Shown: piece after piece, positions 32,077 to 43,010 of the stretch
Position numbering within the stretch: the first letter of the stretch is position 1
Layout of the letters: every line of letters begins with the position of its first letter
DNA from: Amorphophallus konjac
Lineage: Eukaryota > Streptophyta > Magnoliopsida > Alismatales > Araceae
Reading direction: 5' to 3'
DNA length: 64,000 nucleotides
Assembly: GCA_022559845.1 (NCBI GenBank)
Contig: CM040118.1
Span: forward strand, 233,043,224-233,107,223
Notes under the pieces: generated by a model
What the model was told of the DNA's origin: nothing
The model's database searches: none
What the model saw: the letters and a program-made list of their open reading frames with translations, nothing else
Translations under genes and position numbers: made by a program

Positions 32077-35000
32077 GAATATTGGGTGTAGGGTGCCTTG
32101 GAGTTGAACAAAGGATGATGAGGTAAATAAAAGCTCAAGGCACAGGTTTGCAAATAAATTTTTCGATCTATGTTATTTTGCATCTTAGGATTGTTGTGTA
32201 GATATTGCATTTAGAATTCCCTTCTTGTGTTCAATAAATCCTACATGTCTGAAAATTTTCTTGTTCCATCTCAACATCCCCATGGTTAAAAATTTGAAAA
32301 TTTTGTCATTAAAGATGACTGACTCTCTGGTATATCAAAGGTGTATGTCAGAGTGATGAGCTAAGCTTGTCAGGAAGACAACACCTTGTGTGAGATGATC
32401 CCTGGATCTAAGATCTCTACCTAGTACCAGAATTTAGAATTTGATGTGCTTAAATCTGCCATGCTGATAGAATTGATATAAAGATGAGTTGTTGTTTGCT
32501 TCTTGCTACAAATTAGCAGTCACATGAATTTCTTGATTACTGATTTTGATGATGTCTGCCATGGCTACACATATATTTCAACTCATCACTCATGTGGATA
32601 GATTACATGCTGATTGACTATCTTAACTTCCATAAGCATTTGACAGAGGGGGAGTCTAAGAATTTGCACCTTAGATTAGAATGCATTACATATGGTTGAA
32701 TCTGCATGTGTTGTGATTATTAAACATCATTGGGTGTCTCATGCACTACATTGCATATCAATTGGTATCATTACCACTGCATCATGTATTCACATAAGTC
32801 ATAGGTTGCATACTCCATTGTCAACCCATGCACAAGCTTAGGGGAAGTCAACATGAAAAATCTAGTCTGCATCATTGGACATCCTTGTTGACATTTGTAC
32901 AGAATGCATCTTCTTAGGGAGAGCTTGTTTAAGCTTGAAAATTTTGTTAAAACCCCCTTGCTGGTGATCAAGTTGACCTCACACCCTGACAGGTCGGCCT
33001 CTCAGTTCACTCTGTCTGTAAATTGTCCTCTGTCTGAGCTCAAGGTGTCGACACCATCAAGTGCAAGTGTCGACACCTCTTTATATATGCTAATCTTATC
33101 TCACCCATTCCAGTCTGAGCTCACTACATATCCTCAGGGGGAGTGTTCACTATCCATTCTTCACCTTCTAACTATCAACACTCCCTGCCTAAACCAAACC
33201 AATGCACCATAATGGTTGATATCTTTTTGTGGTTCACCTTGGATTTGAATTGCCTTGAACTTCTTGGAGGATCTTCTATCTATCATTAAGTTTGCAAATC
33301 AGAGTAAATCTTCAAGAAGAATCTTCTTTTATAGAGTTTGGTGACTGCCTTGAACATGAAAACTTCTAGTTTAACATTAATGATTTCTTGAGCTTTACAA
33401 CTTAATGGTCTTGAAAATGTCTGTGTTCAGGCTTAATAGACTTAAACTAGCTTTTCATGTTTTGACATGTTATGCCTTCATGCATCTGAAAGTTTGTCTT
33501 AAGTACAAAGGCTATCTTTGATTGAGAAACTTCAGTCTAGTATTGTTTTTAAACATTTGATAAATCTGAAGATTTCAAAAAGATGCTACAATGAAAGCAA
33601 TAAGCTTCAGTCATACTGAGTAACTAGGGATATTGGCGTCTGATGAATGTATATCTTTACGTAAAAAGGTGTGTGCTGAATTCAGTGCTCTAAGGTAGAG
33701 CAATGGCATTGGATTCATCGAGAAATCGAGTCCTTTCACCAAAGAAGTGGAGAGGACAACGTCATGAAGTGCCATGTTACCTCTGTTCTGATTATGGCAA
33801 AATGGTGAGCTACACTGAGTAACTGGGGGTGCCGGCGTCTAATCAACGTGCACTCTCACGTCAAAAAGTGCATGCTACACTTGACCACTCGTAAAATGAT
33901 AACAGTTGGTATTATACATTGATTTCAAAAGAAAAATATGAATGTGTAGCACTCATGGATAAAATCAGAAAACTTCTAGATGTTTAAGCTCAATACTTGT
34001 TGCAGTTCTCTTAAAGGAGCTAATGGAATTGAATGAGTAAGTTAAGAGGAGGTTACCCTGGTTTCAATATGAAATTCTAGTTCACTTCTATTAATTCTGA
34101 ATGCAGATGTTTTTAAGTGGTTTTATTGAAAAGCTCAGAATTCATCAGTGTTAAACCAATCTGAATATAAGGGTTGCATCATTAGAATTCGAGATTCAGA
34201 AAAATCTATAACTCTGCATTTGTGAACTAGGCTTCAGATTAAAGAACCTTCATTCTTTCTACTATTATTTGTTGCACCTCATCTTCCAAGTGTCGACTCC
34301 TACAGTCGACTCCCTGTGTTCAGACCTTTGTATGGCTGCTCTAGCATCTGCCCTTAAGACAAACCGTCTCTTGATGCTCATTGACATCTACCTTGTCTGG
34401 ACTAATCTGCATATTTCATTCAGGCTGCCATGAAAGGATCACCATTTTTGACAATTGATATCTTGCATCTGTCTTGTCATCGTGTGTTATCATGTTTTCA
34501 ATGCTATTGGCTTCGGACGTCATGTACTTGGTTGCCTGCATATCTCATCTCCATGCATTGCATAGAAAACTTTAAAAAATCTGAAATCCTAAAAATCATT
34601 AAAAACTTGAAAAACCTAAAAACCAAATCAATTTTATGGTTGTTGTATCTCTCTCGTACTGCATCATGTTTGCCATGATTAAATGTCTTGCATATAATTG
34701 TCTCTCATGACTCAGTTCAGGTTGCCTTGCTATGTCATCATGACATTTAATGTCCATTTGTGTGATCTATTTTTGCCAACCCAAGGGACACAACCTTGTA
34801 CCATAATTGCTCATTAACAATTGGTATCTATCCTAACAATTGGCATTCCAGTATCGACTATCTTCACTCTGTCAACTTTAATAAGTGTACAACCATTGGC
34901 ATGTATTTCCACATCATTTTCTGCAACATTGGAAAAGGATAGTTGCTTACATTGACTGTTATCTTCACTCATTTTCATTCCTCATTGTGCTATATAATGT

Positions 35001-35163
35001 TGGGCATGTGTGGAACTCTTTTCTCTTGATGATGTCAAAGGGGGAGAGAATTATGTGAGCCATTAATTAAGGAGTAAATTGTCACAGGGGGAGAGAACTT
35101 TTTCTTATATTCGTTGTATTTCCTCTCGACAAGAACTTATAATGACTCATAGTTGGCATCATC
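32077..35163 (+). other. Non-coding 3' half of the plus-strand copia internal region
   Basis: About 3.1 kb directly follow gag where pol should be; no pol motif is seen in any frame. The region contains several AGGGGGAG tracts (near 32646, 33135, 35041 and 35090), two units starting ACTGAGTAACT(A/G)GGG (33615 and 33813), and TGTCGACAC motifs at about 33046-33078 and 34289. At 34999-35017 it repeats the first 19 bases of the LTR. Similar motifs occur in the minus-strand copia element at 48556-50872. Confidence 0.6.
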
Positions 35164-35177
35164 AAAAAGGGGGAGAA
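35164..35177 (+). promoter_or_regulatory. Polypurine tract of the plus-strand copia element
   Basis: AAAAAGGGGGAGAA sits directly against the 3' LTR. A second tract, CAAAGGGGGAGAGAA, lies about 130 bases upstream (35036-35050). Confidence 0.85.
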
Positions 35178-37883
35178 TGTTGGGCATGTGTGGAACATGC
35201 TTGATTTTATTATTTTGATGATGTCTAACTATGAGTCATTGATAAGTCTAACTTGCATTTAATGATGTCAAAGTTTTGCATTTCAGGTTAGCACAGGCAT
35301 GAGAATGACCTCATGAAAAGGAGCAAGCCAACCAAGGTTAAAAGTCACTCAAGATGCAAGTGCACAAAAATCAAGGTAGATTTCACAAAGGGGCAGAATG
35401 TTATGAAGAGTATGTTCACAAGTCATGAAGAAATGGGTATAAGGGATGGCAAAAGAACGCGCCCAAGTCACCTCAAAAAATCCCTCAAAGAATATGTCTG
35501 AAGACGGGATTCCTTAAAGGAAGTGTCGACACCTTGTACCAGGAGGTCGACACTATGGTCTTTTAGAGAGCGTTATATTGGCAGTTTTCCTAAGATGTGT
35601 CGACACCTTATTCCAGCAGGTCGACACTATGGTCTTCCAGAAAGCGTTGAAGACAGGATTCCTTAAAGGAAGTGTCGACACCTTGTACCAGGAGGTCGAC
35701 ACTATGGTCTTCCAGAGAGCGTTATATTGGCAGTTTTCCTAAGACGTGTCGACACCTAGTTCCAGCAGGTCAACACTATGGTCTTCCAGAAAGCGTTGAA
35801 GACAGGATTCCTTAAAGGAAGTGTCGACACATTGTACCAGGAGGTCGACACTATGGTCTTCCAGAGAGCGTTATATTGGCAGTTTTACTAAGTGTCGACA
35901 CTTCCTTTACAGGAGGTCAACACTATGGTTCTTCTAGAAGCTTATTAAGCTAGTTTTCTGTCAAATTAAAGGGGATCCAGAGAGCGAAAATATATACTAC
36001 AAATCCCCAAAAACATAGATTTTGAGGTCTGGAGGAAGTTCCTAGGTTTGAATTTTTATCTCTGCCATCGTATCACATCTAATCAACTTTTTGGAGATGG
36101 GTATGTCAGAAATTATAGTTGGGAAAGGTCACTTCAGCCTGCCACTGCCTTTTGCTGTCACCCAATGGGATTCCTGTACAGACAGGGTTCACTAGACAGG
36201 GAATAGACTTCAGCCAATAAAGAGACCGCATGTCAAAGGGGCCATTTAATGTGAAGATCTGAAAAGTGACTGAAGAAAAGATATGGTCTATTTCTTCCAC
36301 CTGCCACCGTCCCATCCATGGGACTACTTTGGAGAGGCTTTCAAGTACAACCTGCGCATGCCTCAAAGGAAGAATGTTCTTAGAGGGAAAAGCTCTTTTT
36401 CTTATTTATCTCACACCCTCTATCTTCGATGGATCCAGTCAATGCTCACAAGTCAAAGGAGATTATTTTACTCAGTCAATCAGCTGAATCCTTTTGGAGG
36501 AAAAATTTTCCACCACATCTCCTAGCAACTCTTCTATTTATATCAAGCTTCTACAAGAGAAGAAGTTGCTGCTGCCTTGAAAGAAACCCAAGCCCTTAAG
36601 CATTCAAGAAGAAAACCAGTGAGAAAGAAAGAGAAGAGCGCAGCCTAGCACTAAGGCCGACTCAGTCCAGTGCTGTAAGAGCAAGAGAAAGAAGTGAGAT
36701 CAGCATTGAGAGAGCGCAACCCTGTAGTCTATCGTTGTTTGAAAAGATAGATCTTCGGATATGAAATTGTAACTGCAGTCACCAACTTCCAGATACCTAT
36801 CTGAAGATTCAGTTGGCGCTCACATTTCTCCAGCTCTTATGTTTCTACTGCACAAGCAGTGTTTGTTTCTTTTGTGTTTTCAGTTTGTCTCATCTTCATC
36901 TTGTTCTTCCGATCCCCTGTTTAGGGAACGGGTTCCCTCTGTGGTCTCAGAGGAAGGGAGAAGTGTTCTTCTTCGGTTTCCCTATGTGTTTTCAGAGGAA
37001 GAGAGGATCCGATCCTCTGGGCCTGTGAGCAACTGGGTGCTATCTCACGTGTCCTTCTGTGTTCACAGAAGAAGGGAGGTTTAGGCTCCTCCAGTCACTA
37101 CCGCTGGTAGTGGGTCTGATCTTGTGGATACAAGATCAGGGTGAGGGATTTGTCTTCCTCATGTCAAGCTGTGTGTCAGCGTATGTTGTAGAGGTTCTCC
37201 ACGGTTCTAGCGTATGCTAGGGTAAGCCTCACCAGGTTTGGTGAGGGGTGGACGTAGGTTGTGGGTCTACAACCGAACCACCTTAAAATCTCCTGTGTTG
37301 TGGGTTGTGCATCTTGTGCGATTGCTCCATATCCTCTATCCCCATTCATAGGTTTGTGTGCTTGCTTCATCGTAGGCATTCTAATCCGCTGTCCCCTTAC
37401 GCTACTTGCATTCCGTTAGTTGCCTGCTGCACTCTTGCACATAGGCACTAGGGAGTCCACACTGCCTCGGGGAAGTTATCTTGCTCACACACATATAGGA
37501 GATCTATTGAGCGGCCAATCTCAATATATGAGACTCTGGTTGATCACTAAAGCACACACACAAAGCTAGTCAGTTCATTCTTAGTTGATGAGCTTTATGA
37601 TCTTACTGTCAATTGCATTAAATCTAGTTTAGATTACAATTGCTTTTGAAGGAGTGTCGACCTCACCCTTGGGAGTGTCGACCTCTGCTATCTACGTATT
37701 GTGCATTACCGTTTCCATTTAAGCCATTCCTTTTAATTTTGCTGTGCATTGTGCTTAAGTTTTTTATTTACTCTATAGGAGTGGTCTATGCTTTTAAAGC
37801 TAAGTTTTTAATTGGGAAAAGTTTGTCATAGGATCTATTCAACCCCCCCTTCTAGATCCGATTGCACCACAAGGGACCCAACA
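35178..37883 (+). repeat. 3' LTR of the plus-strand copia element
   Basis: This uninterrupted 2706-bp LTR runs from TGTTGGGCATGTG to GGGACCCAACA. It carries the 149-bp TGTCGACAC array (about 35500-35935) and a TATA-like tract at about 36535-36545. It shows the pre-insertion sequence CTCTTATGTTTC (about 36834) where the 5' LTR is interrupted. Confidence 0.92.
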
Positions 37884-39800
37884 TGGAAGACCCAGTATTT
37901 CTGGGTAGAGTACTCTAAAGGTTCCCCCTGGCGTTTCCCGGTCTTGCCGAACTTCCATCCGGTGCTTCCCTCGAGGCCTTCGGTGATTTCCCAAGAGGTC
38001 GAGGGCGGCATCAAGATTCTTCAAAGCCATAATCGGTCGACCATGGAGCTTCTATCCGAGACCAATCTGCAGCACTCGCGCCCCCTTGAATCCCTGAGGT
38101 AAGAACTTAGGAAGCTTGACCCTGCTCACTGATCTCGTCGGCCTTCCTCTGACGATTTCTTTTCGGTTCCTAGAGGTTCCTCGCGGTGTTGGATAAGATC
38201 GGCCGACCGAAGTCACTTTTGGGGAGGGAGCCAAGGAGGAAGCGATTGTCGTCACTCGGGATACCCCTCTGGAGGCTTAGGAGATTGAGGGCCCCTCCAC
38301 TGCTCGAGACAAGGGAAAGCGGGACCTTATCGGGGAGTAGTTGGAGCGACGGGGGTCCAAACGAAAAGACCCCGAGCAAAGGCTGATGCTGACCTCCATG
38401 AAGGCCATGGCCGTCTAGCAAAACAAGCGGAAAAAGGCAAAGGTTCCTCGCTCGGCGGGGGCCCCTCCTCTCGAAGCACCAATATCAAGTGCTTCGGTCA
38501 TTCACGCCCCTGTCGAGGACCCGGCTATCGAACCTCCGACAGACCAGGCCCCAGTCAAGGGAGCCATCGCCGAGCCACACTGAGGGGATGTTACTCCCTC
38601 CCTTCCGATCGAGTCGGACTCCCCTACCCCCGGCTTGAGAAGTCCTAGAGGGGTCCCTTTCTCGGAGCTGTAGGTAGAGGGCGGTTCCAACCCCCAGGAA
38701 GGGCGGTCCACCCTTCGGGTGTCAATCTATGAGATGAGTTTCAGCACTGCTCCTCTCAGACACTCCTTGAGTGGGTCTTGGAGGGAGGCCTCTTCCTGGC
38801 CCAGTTGGGGGCCGAGGTCGCGGACCGCCTAGCACGTGAGGAGAAAGGAGAGGCGGCACAGGCCAAGGCCCGCGCCGAGCTAGATCAGAAGCTCGGCCTA
38901 CATACTTCTGAGCATGAAGCTCTCCGCCTGGAGATGGCATCACTCCGCTCTCGAGCCTGAGCGGAGCAGGAGGAAGTGTGGTCTCTGATAGAGCAGCTAT
39001 CCCAAGCCCGGTATTCGGCCGAGCTCAAGAGTGGGCTCTTGGAGAAGGAACGCCAAACTCATGCGGCGAGCTTGAGGCAATGGGAGGCTGAGCGAGAAGA
39101 GCTCAGGGGCCGCCTCCTGATAGCGGAGCGGGACGGAGGGGAGGCTGAGGTGAAGCTGGCAGAAGCCGAGGCGAAAATAGTGGAAATCGAGGCAAGGGAA
39201 GTAGGGGCTGAGACGAAGGTGGTAGAGCGATACCCTACCTCTGAAGAGTACTCGGAGGCTCTGAAGAAAATCACCTTCACCTTCTACGAGCCATGCTATA
39301 GGCGAGGGCTGAGAAAGGGCTTCGCGTAGGGGTTCAAACGAGCAGTGTGCCTGGCCCAGGACCAGGTCGCCAATGAGCTTATCTTCAACCCCGGGCAGTG
39401 ATACGACTCAGATGAAGAAAGCTCGACCCCTTCATCCATGTCTGAGTCTGGTGCCTCTGATGAAGAGAGCGAGGGTCTCCCTGACCCCACGGAGGAATAG
39501 TTGCCAGCCCCGGGCGCTTCAAGAGAACACTCGGTCGAGGCAGTTCCCACGCAGGTGGGGTCAGTGCCCTAGCTAGTGGCTCTAGAGGGGACCGAGCTTG
39601 TGCAGCCTTCATTTATCGAGGTGGCACCGATCGCCGAGGATCCTCCAACTTTCAAGCCCTCCAAAAGGCAACTGATCCCCCGATCCTCCTCTCTGATCTC
39701 ATTAGACTGGGATCGACTTGTACTTGCCTTTTGGCCTTTCTCTCTTTATCGCTTGTTGTTATTTTTACACTTTCTTTCCTCTGCTTTTTGTAAAAAGAGA
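37884..39800 (+). pseudogene. Gypsy-associated coiled-coil ORF (PF04195-like), remaining part
   Basis: The frame continues in phase from 9911: KTQYFWVEYSKGSPWRFP, then an apparent 75-nt intron (GTAAGA at 38099 to TCCTAG at 38173). Downstream, in one frame, an Ala/Glu/Lys-rich coiled coil of about 180 residues (38778-39329) ends in YPTSEEYSEALKK and YRRGLRKGFA, followed by an acidic SDEES tail. Members of this family typically end in such a coiled coil plus acidic tail. In-frame stops at about 38958, 39327, 39400, 39498 and 39570 show that it is dead; several are explained by single C-to-T changes. Confidence 0.65.
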
Positions 39801-40368
39801 TGTTCCACAAAAGGCAATGAATGACCTACGAAATCCTTGACTGGGTGTTGTCCATCGTATCTGCGCATGTCAGCAGATAATATCTTCGTACGATCCTCCT
39901 GCCAAAATATTAGGGTTACGCGTCTAGCGCCCATTTTGCCTGTACGTATTCCCAGGCACGACGCTCGCATCCGCTCGTCTCCCCAGGCATTGAAGGAGCA
40001 CATATCTTGTGTATTCCCCACAACAGGTGCGCAAAATCAGGAGGAGCTATGCTTCGGAGAATGTGCATGCAGCTTTTTGAGGTCCGCTCGCGTCTCTTCG
40101 GGGGAGGGGGTAGTTAAGGTAGGGGCGCTGATGTGTGGGAGGGGCACCGCCTCATCTGCTCCCTATAAAAGGCTTTGAAGAGTGGCTTTGGCCTACACAT
40201 CCTTGCATCACGCTAACCAGCTTTCTTCATTCCCCCTCTTCTTTCTTCCTCATCTTGTTCCGTTCCGACGAAGCCATGGAGTCTATTGATGAAGACAAAG
40301 ATCCCAGAGTTTACCGAAGTGGATAGGCCAACTCGGCATAATAGAATGGAGAACAACTGGGTGGCCGG
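39801..40368 (+). other. Promoter and start of a truncated ORF
   Basis: A TATA box (CTATAAAAGG, 40164-40173) is followed by a CT-rich leader and an ATG at 40276 that opens only 16 codons (MESIDEDKDPRVYRSG) before TAG. The LTR-like sequence starting at about 40369 then takes over. This may be the 5' end of another element, cut by insertion. No function is inferred. Confidence 0.35.
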
Positions 40369-40902
40369 CATAAACGCCCGAGAATATTCTTGGATTTTTC
40401 AAAATTAAATATAAATTATTAAACATTTAAAAGGCTTAATGGGGCTAATTAAATGAATTAAGGGTTAACTAAAGTAATTTGAAGGCCCTATATTTACCAA
40501 ATAAAGAAGCCCACTTAAATTATGCCCAAAGACCAAATTCTAAGACCTTTAGGCCTAAGCCCATTACTAGAAATGTAATTTGGGTAATTTATGGATTTAA
40601 AAAGGGATACTAGACCAATTAATGGGATAAAAAGGAGATAATTAAAAAATCTGAAAATTTTGGATTTAACCGCAAGAACGCGGTCTATCGCGCGATCGCA
40701 TTCTCATAGAAGTGGTCGTGGCTTGACCGCTATTAAGTTCCGTGAACGGAGGTTGAAGAAGCGTGAAAAATGGGATTTTTCCCATCCCAATCCCTATGAT
40801 TCGAAGCTACCTGGCATGGAAACCTAATCCATGACTCTTGGGGATCGATCCTACTCCAAATTTGGACTTCTAATTGATCTAATCCTCAAACCCTAGCTAA
40901 AC

Positions 40903-40913
40903 TCTATAAATAG
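40903..40913 (+). promoter_or_regulatory. TATA box in LTR-like family A copy 1
   Basis: CTATAAATAGG lies at the same relative position as in the copy at 63204. Confidence 0.55.
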
Positions 40914-41606
40914 GGTCCAAGATCGACCTATGCGAAACCTTGCTTTTGCTCGCATTGTTCGACGGTAAGGCATGGGTATTTTATGTTGGTCATTTAGACT
41001 TTATTGTTCCCGTTAGTATTATCTAACCCTCTGTAAAATTTCGTGCTAGGTGGTCAAGCATCGAAAGAGTTAAGAGGATCAGAAGTCGTTGTTTCTACGC
41101 AGATTGCGCAGGAATAGAGGCGTTTGGCTAGTGAAGATCGGGAGTTTAGAGACCCAAATTGAGGTATTTTTAAGTCCATCCTTTAGAGTTTATTATTCCC
41201 CTTTGTATCTTATACCTACTGTCACGCCCCGTACTATATACCGTCGAGGTATTGTCCGCTTTGGCCTACTAGCCTCACGATTTTATCCCTTTCTAACAGT
41301 GATCGGCTCCAGAATGGGGGACTTCCCGGGCAGGTCACCCATCCCAGTACTACTCCCCATTAAGCACGTTGATATAGAGTACAACTTAGCTATATTTGAG
41401 GGTGTTACAATCTACCCCTCTTATATGGGCGACGTCCTCGTCGCTGGGCACATATAGCACGCAATCATGCAATCAAGCCCCCAGACAGGTAGGACTCTAG
41501 AGGTGGCCCCTACAGGCTCAAGAGGTGGCTCCCACTATGTAGCACTTTGCTCCATTAGTGTAGCACTTTGCCCTGTATGGCACTTAGTTCTCACACTTCC
41601 GGCTAG

Positions 41607-41624
41607 GGTATAGCTCTGATACCA
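41607..41624 (-). promoter_or_regulatory. Primer-binding site of Cassandra
   Basis: TGGTATCAGAGCTATACC lies on the minus strand, three bases from the right (5') LTR. Confidence 0.88.
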
Positions 41625-41726
41625 TTCTGTCACGCCCCGTACTCTATACCATCGAGGTATTGTTCGCTTTGGCCTATCGACCTCACGGTTTTGTCCCTTT
41701 TTAACAGTGATCGGCTCCAGAATGGG

Positions 41727-41794
41727 GGACTTCCCGGGCAGGTTTCCCATCCCAGTACTACTCCCCATTAAGCACGCTTAACTTCGGAGTTCTT
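41727..41794 (-). other. 5S rRNA-derived promoter sequence in the Cassandra 5' LTR
   Basis: The minus strand reads GAACTCCGAAGTTAAGCGTG, then AGTAGTACTGGGATGGG and GGGAAGTCC, collinear with the internal promoter half of plant 5S rRNA. The A-box region (41770-41792) is present. The C-box is altered: GGGAAACC in place of the usual GGGTGACC (41741-41753). The 5' third of 5S rRNA is absent, so this is not a 5S gene. Confidence 0.9.
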
Positions 41795-42337
41795 TTCAAG
41801 AACTGAGCCGATACTTCAAAAGGCACCTCGGTGATATAGAGTACAACTTAGCTATATTTGAGGGTGTTACACCTACCCTCCAAATCTCGTGAATTTAGGT
41901 CAAGAGGTTAAGGAGATAGAAGGGCGAGAAGTTGCTGTTTCTACGCAGAACGCGTAGGAACCAACACCATCTTCCAGTCAAAAATTCAAAGTTTAGAGCG
42001 TTTCCCAGAGGTAGGTTATCTCATGGATGACTAAAATAACGTGTTAGGAATAAAAGTCCTCTGGTTTCACAAGATTTCATGCTTCCTACACATCGTATTT
42101 CATGTTTTACTATCACTGCGTAGTTAGATTATTTCTGCATACATGATTCCTTCCCTTAATAGAAAAGATGATAACTTTGACTTAATCCATGCAACCCATG
42201 CACCTTGATGTTCTAAACATGTTCCCATATGATTAACCTTCTATTATTCATGCTTTTCAGGCATTATTTGCCCTCGGATAGGCCTTGCATGCACCAATTA
42301 GCTTTTGCCTGTTATAGGCAGAAGGTGGTTTCACAGA

Positions 42338-43010
42338 AACCGCTACTATCAAGTAGCGGTTCCTGACTGACCACTATTGTCTAGTAGCGGTTCTAACAGG
42401 ATAGTTTTCATGTTTCTGTGACCTGCTTCCTGTTAACTCTAAACAGAACGCAGATCAGCCCTATTAAAATATATGATCAGCCTAGGTAATTAGGTCTTAT
42501 CCCTAGTTATGACTTCATATTCATGATTTTGGTTATATTGTACATCAACCGTGATAGATTTCATGCCCTCATGAATTCATAAGCTTATTTTAATCATATG
42601 CTAATTTCATGCCAAAACCATATAGTTTTGTATTAAAGTTAACTTCATATGGTTTATGGGACTTGTTTCATTAATGTTTGATCGTTATTTTACACGATTC
42701 ACATCCTTCTCTCTAGTCTTTCTTAAGTACATAGCACGTATCTCGGTACGATGCTATTAGTTACACTTGCACTTGATAGGCACACTTTCTTGGACTTGTG
42801 ATCCTCTCCGTTGGATATTCCTTCCACCGGACTAGGTGATCTTGTTTCAAGGCCTCCGTAAGTCTCCGCGAGCCTGAGATTTTCACTAGGACGTCGAGCT
42901 AGTTGTACCCTAAAAGTCCAATGGATTAGAAAGCACTTGTGTTAATGGCGTTTTCTACACTCTGGACCAAGCCGCGGTTCTCAGACGACCGCTACTTCAT
43001 GATAGCGGTT
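42338..43010. repeat. Repeated AACCGCTA hairpins
   Basis: A perfect 9-bp inverted repeat with a 6-base loop (AACCGCTAC/GTAGCGGTT) lies at 42338-42361. A second with a 7-bp stem is at 42988-43009 and decayed forms are at 42370-42394 and about 43080-43135. The word TAGCGGT also occurs near 63520 in the other copy of the family. Confidence 0.6.

Larger units (their letters stand above)
9912..37883 (+). mobile_element. SIRE-like Ty1/copia element, gag-only, with nested insertions
   Basis: The element is bounded by TG...CA LTRs and a perfect 5-bp duplication TGGAA (9907-9911 and 37884-37888). Without the nested DNA at 11575-29059 it is 10,487 bp: two LTRs of 2706 bp and an internal region of 5075 bp. 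Features in order are the 5' LTR, an initiator-Met primer site, a broken gag with coiled coil and CCHC knuckles, about 3.1 kb of non-coding DNA, a polypurine tract and the 3' LTR. No protease, integrase, reverse transcriptase or RNase H remnant is visible, so it is non-autonomous. The lineage (SIRE/Maximus) is inferred from the LTR start, long gag coiled coil and repeated AGGGGGAG tracts. Confidence 0.85.
41220..41871 (-). mobile_element. Cassandra TRIM retrotransposon
   Basis: This 652-bp element has LTRs at 41220-41409 and 41628-41871 (TGTCACGCC...GTGTTACA), a 218-bp internal region without coding, a Met primer site on the minus strand and a perfect CCTAC duplication (41215-41219 and 41872-41876). 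Both LTRs contain antisense 5S rRNA sequence, the defining trait of Cassandra. Elements of this type encode nothing and depend on other retrotransposons. The left (3') LTR is 54 bp shorter because of an internal deletion. Confidence 0.92.

Noticed and set aside
41089..41457. 122-codon frame crossing into the Cassandra LTR
   Set aside because: It runs from leader sequence through a target duplication into the LTR and antisense 5S sequence, so it cannot be an ancestral gene.
41727..41794. Possible functional 5S rRNA gene
   Set aside because: Only part of 5S is present, the C-box is altered, and it lies inside paired LTRs with a primer site and target duplication.
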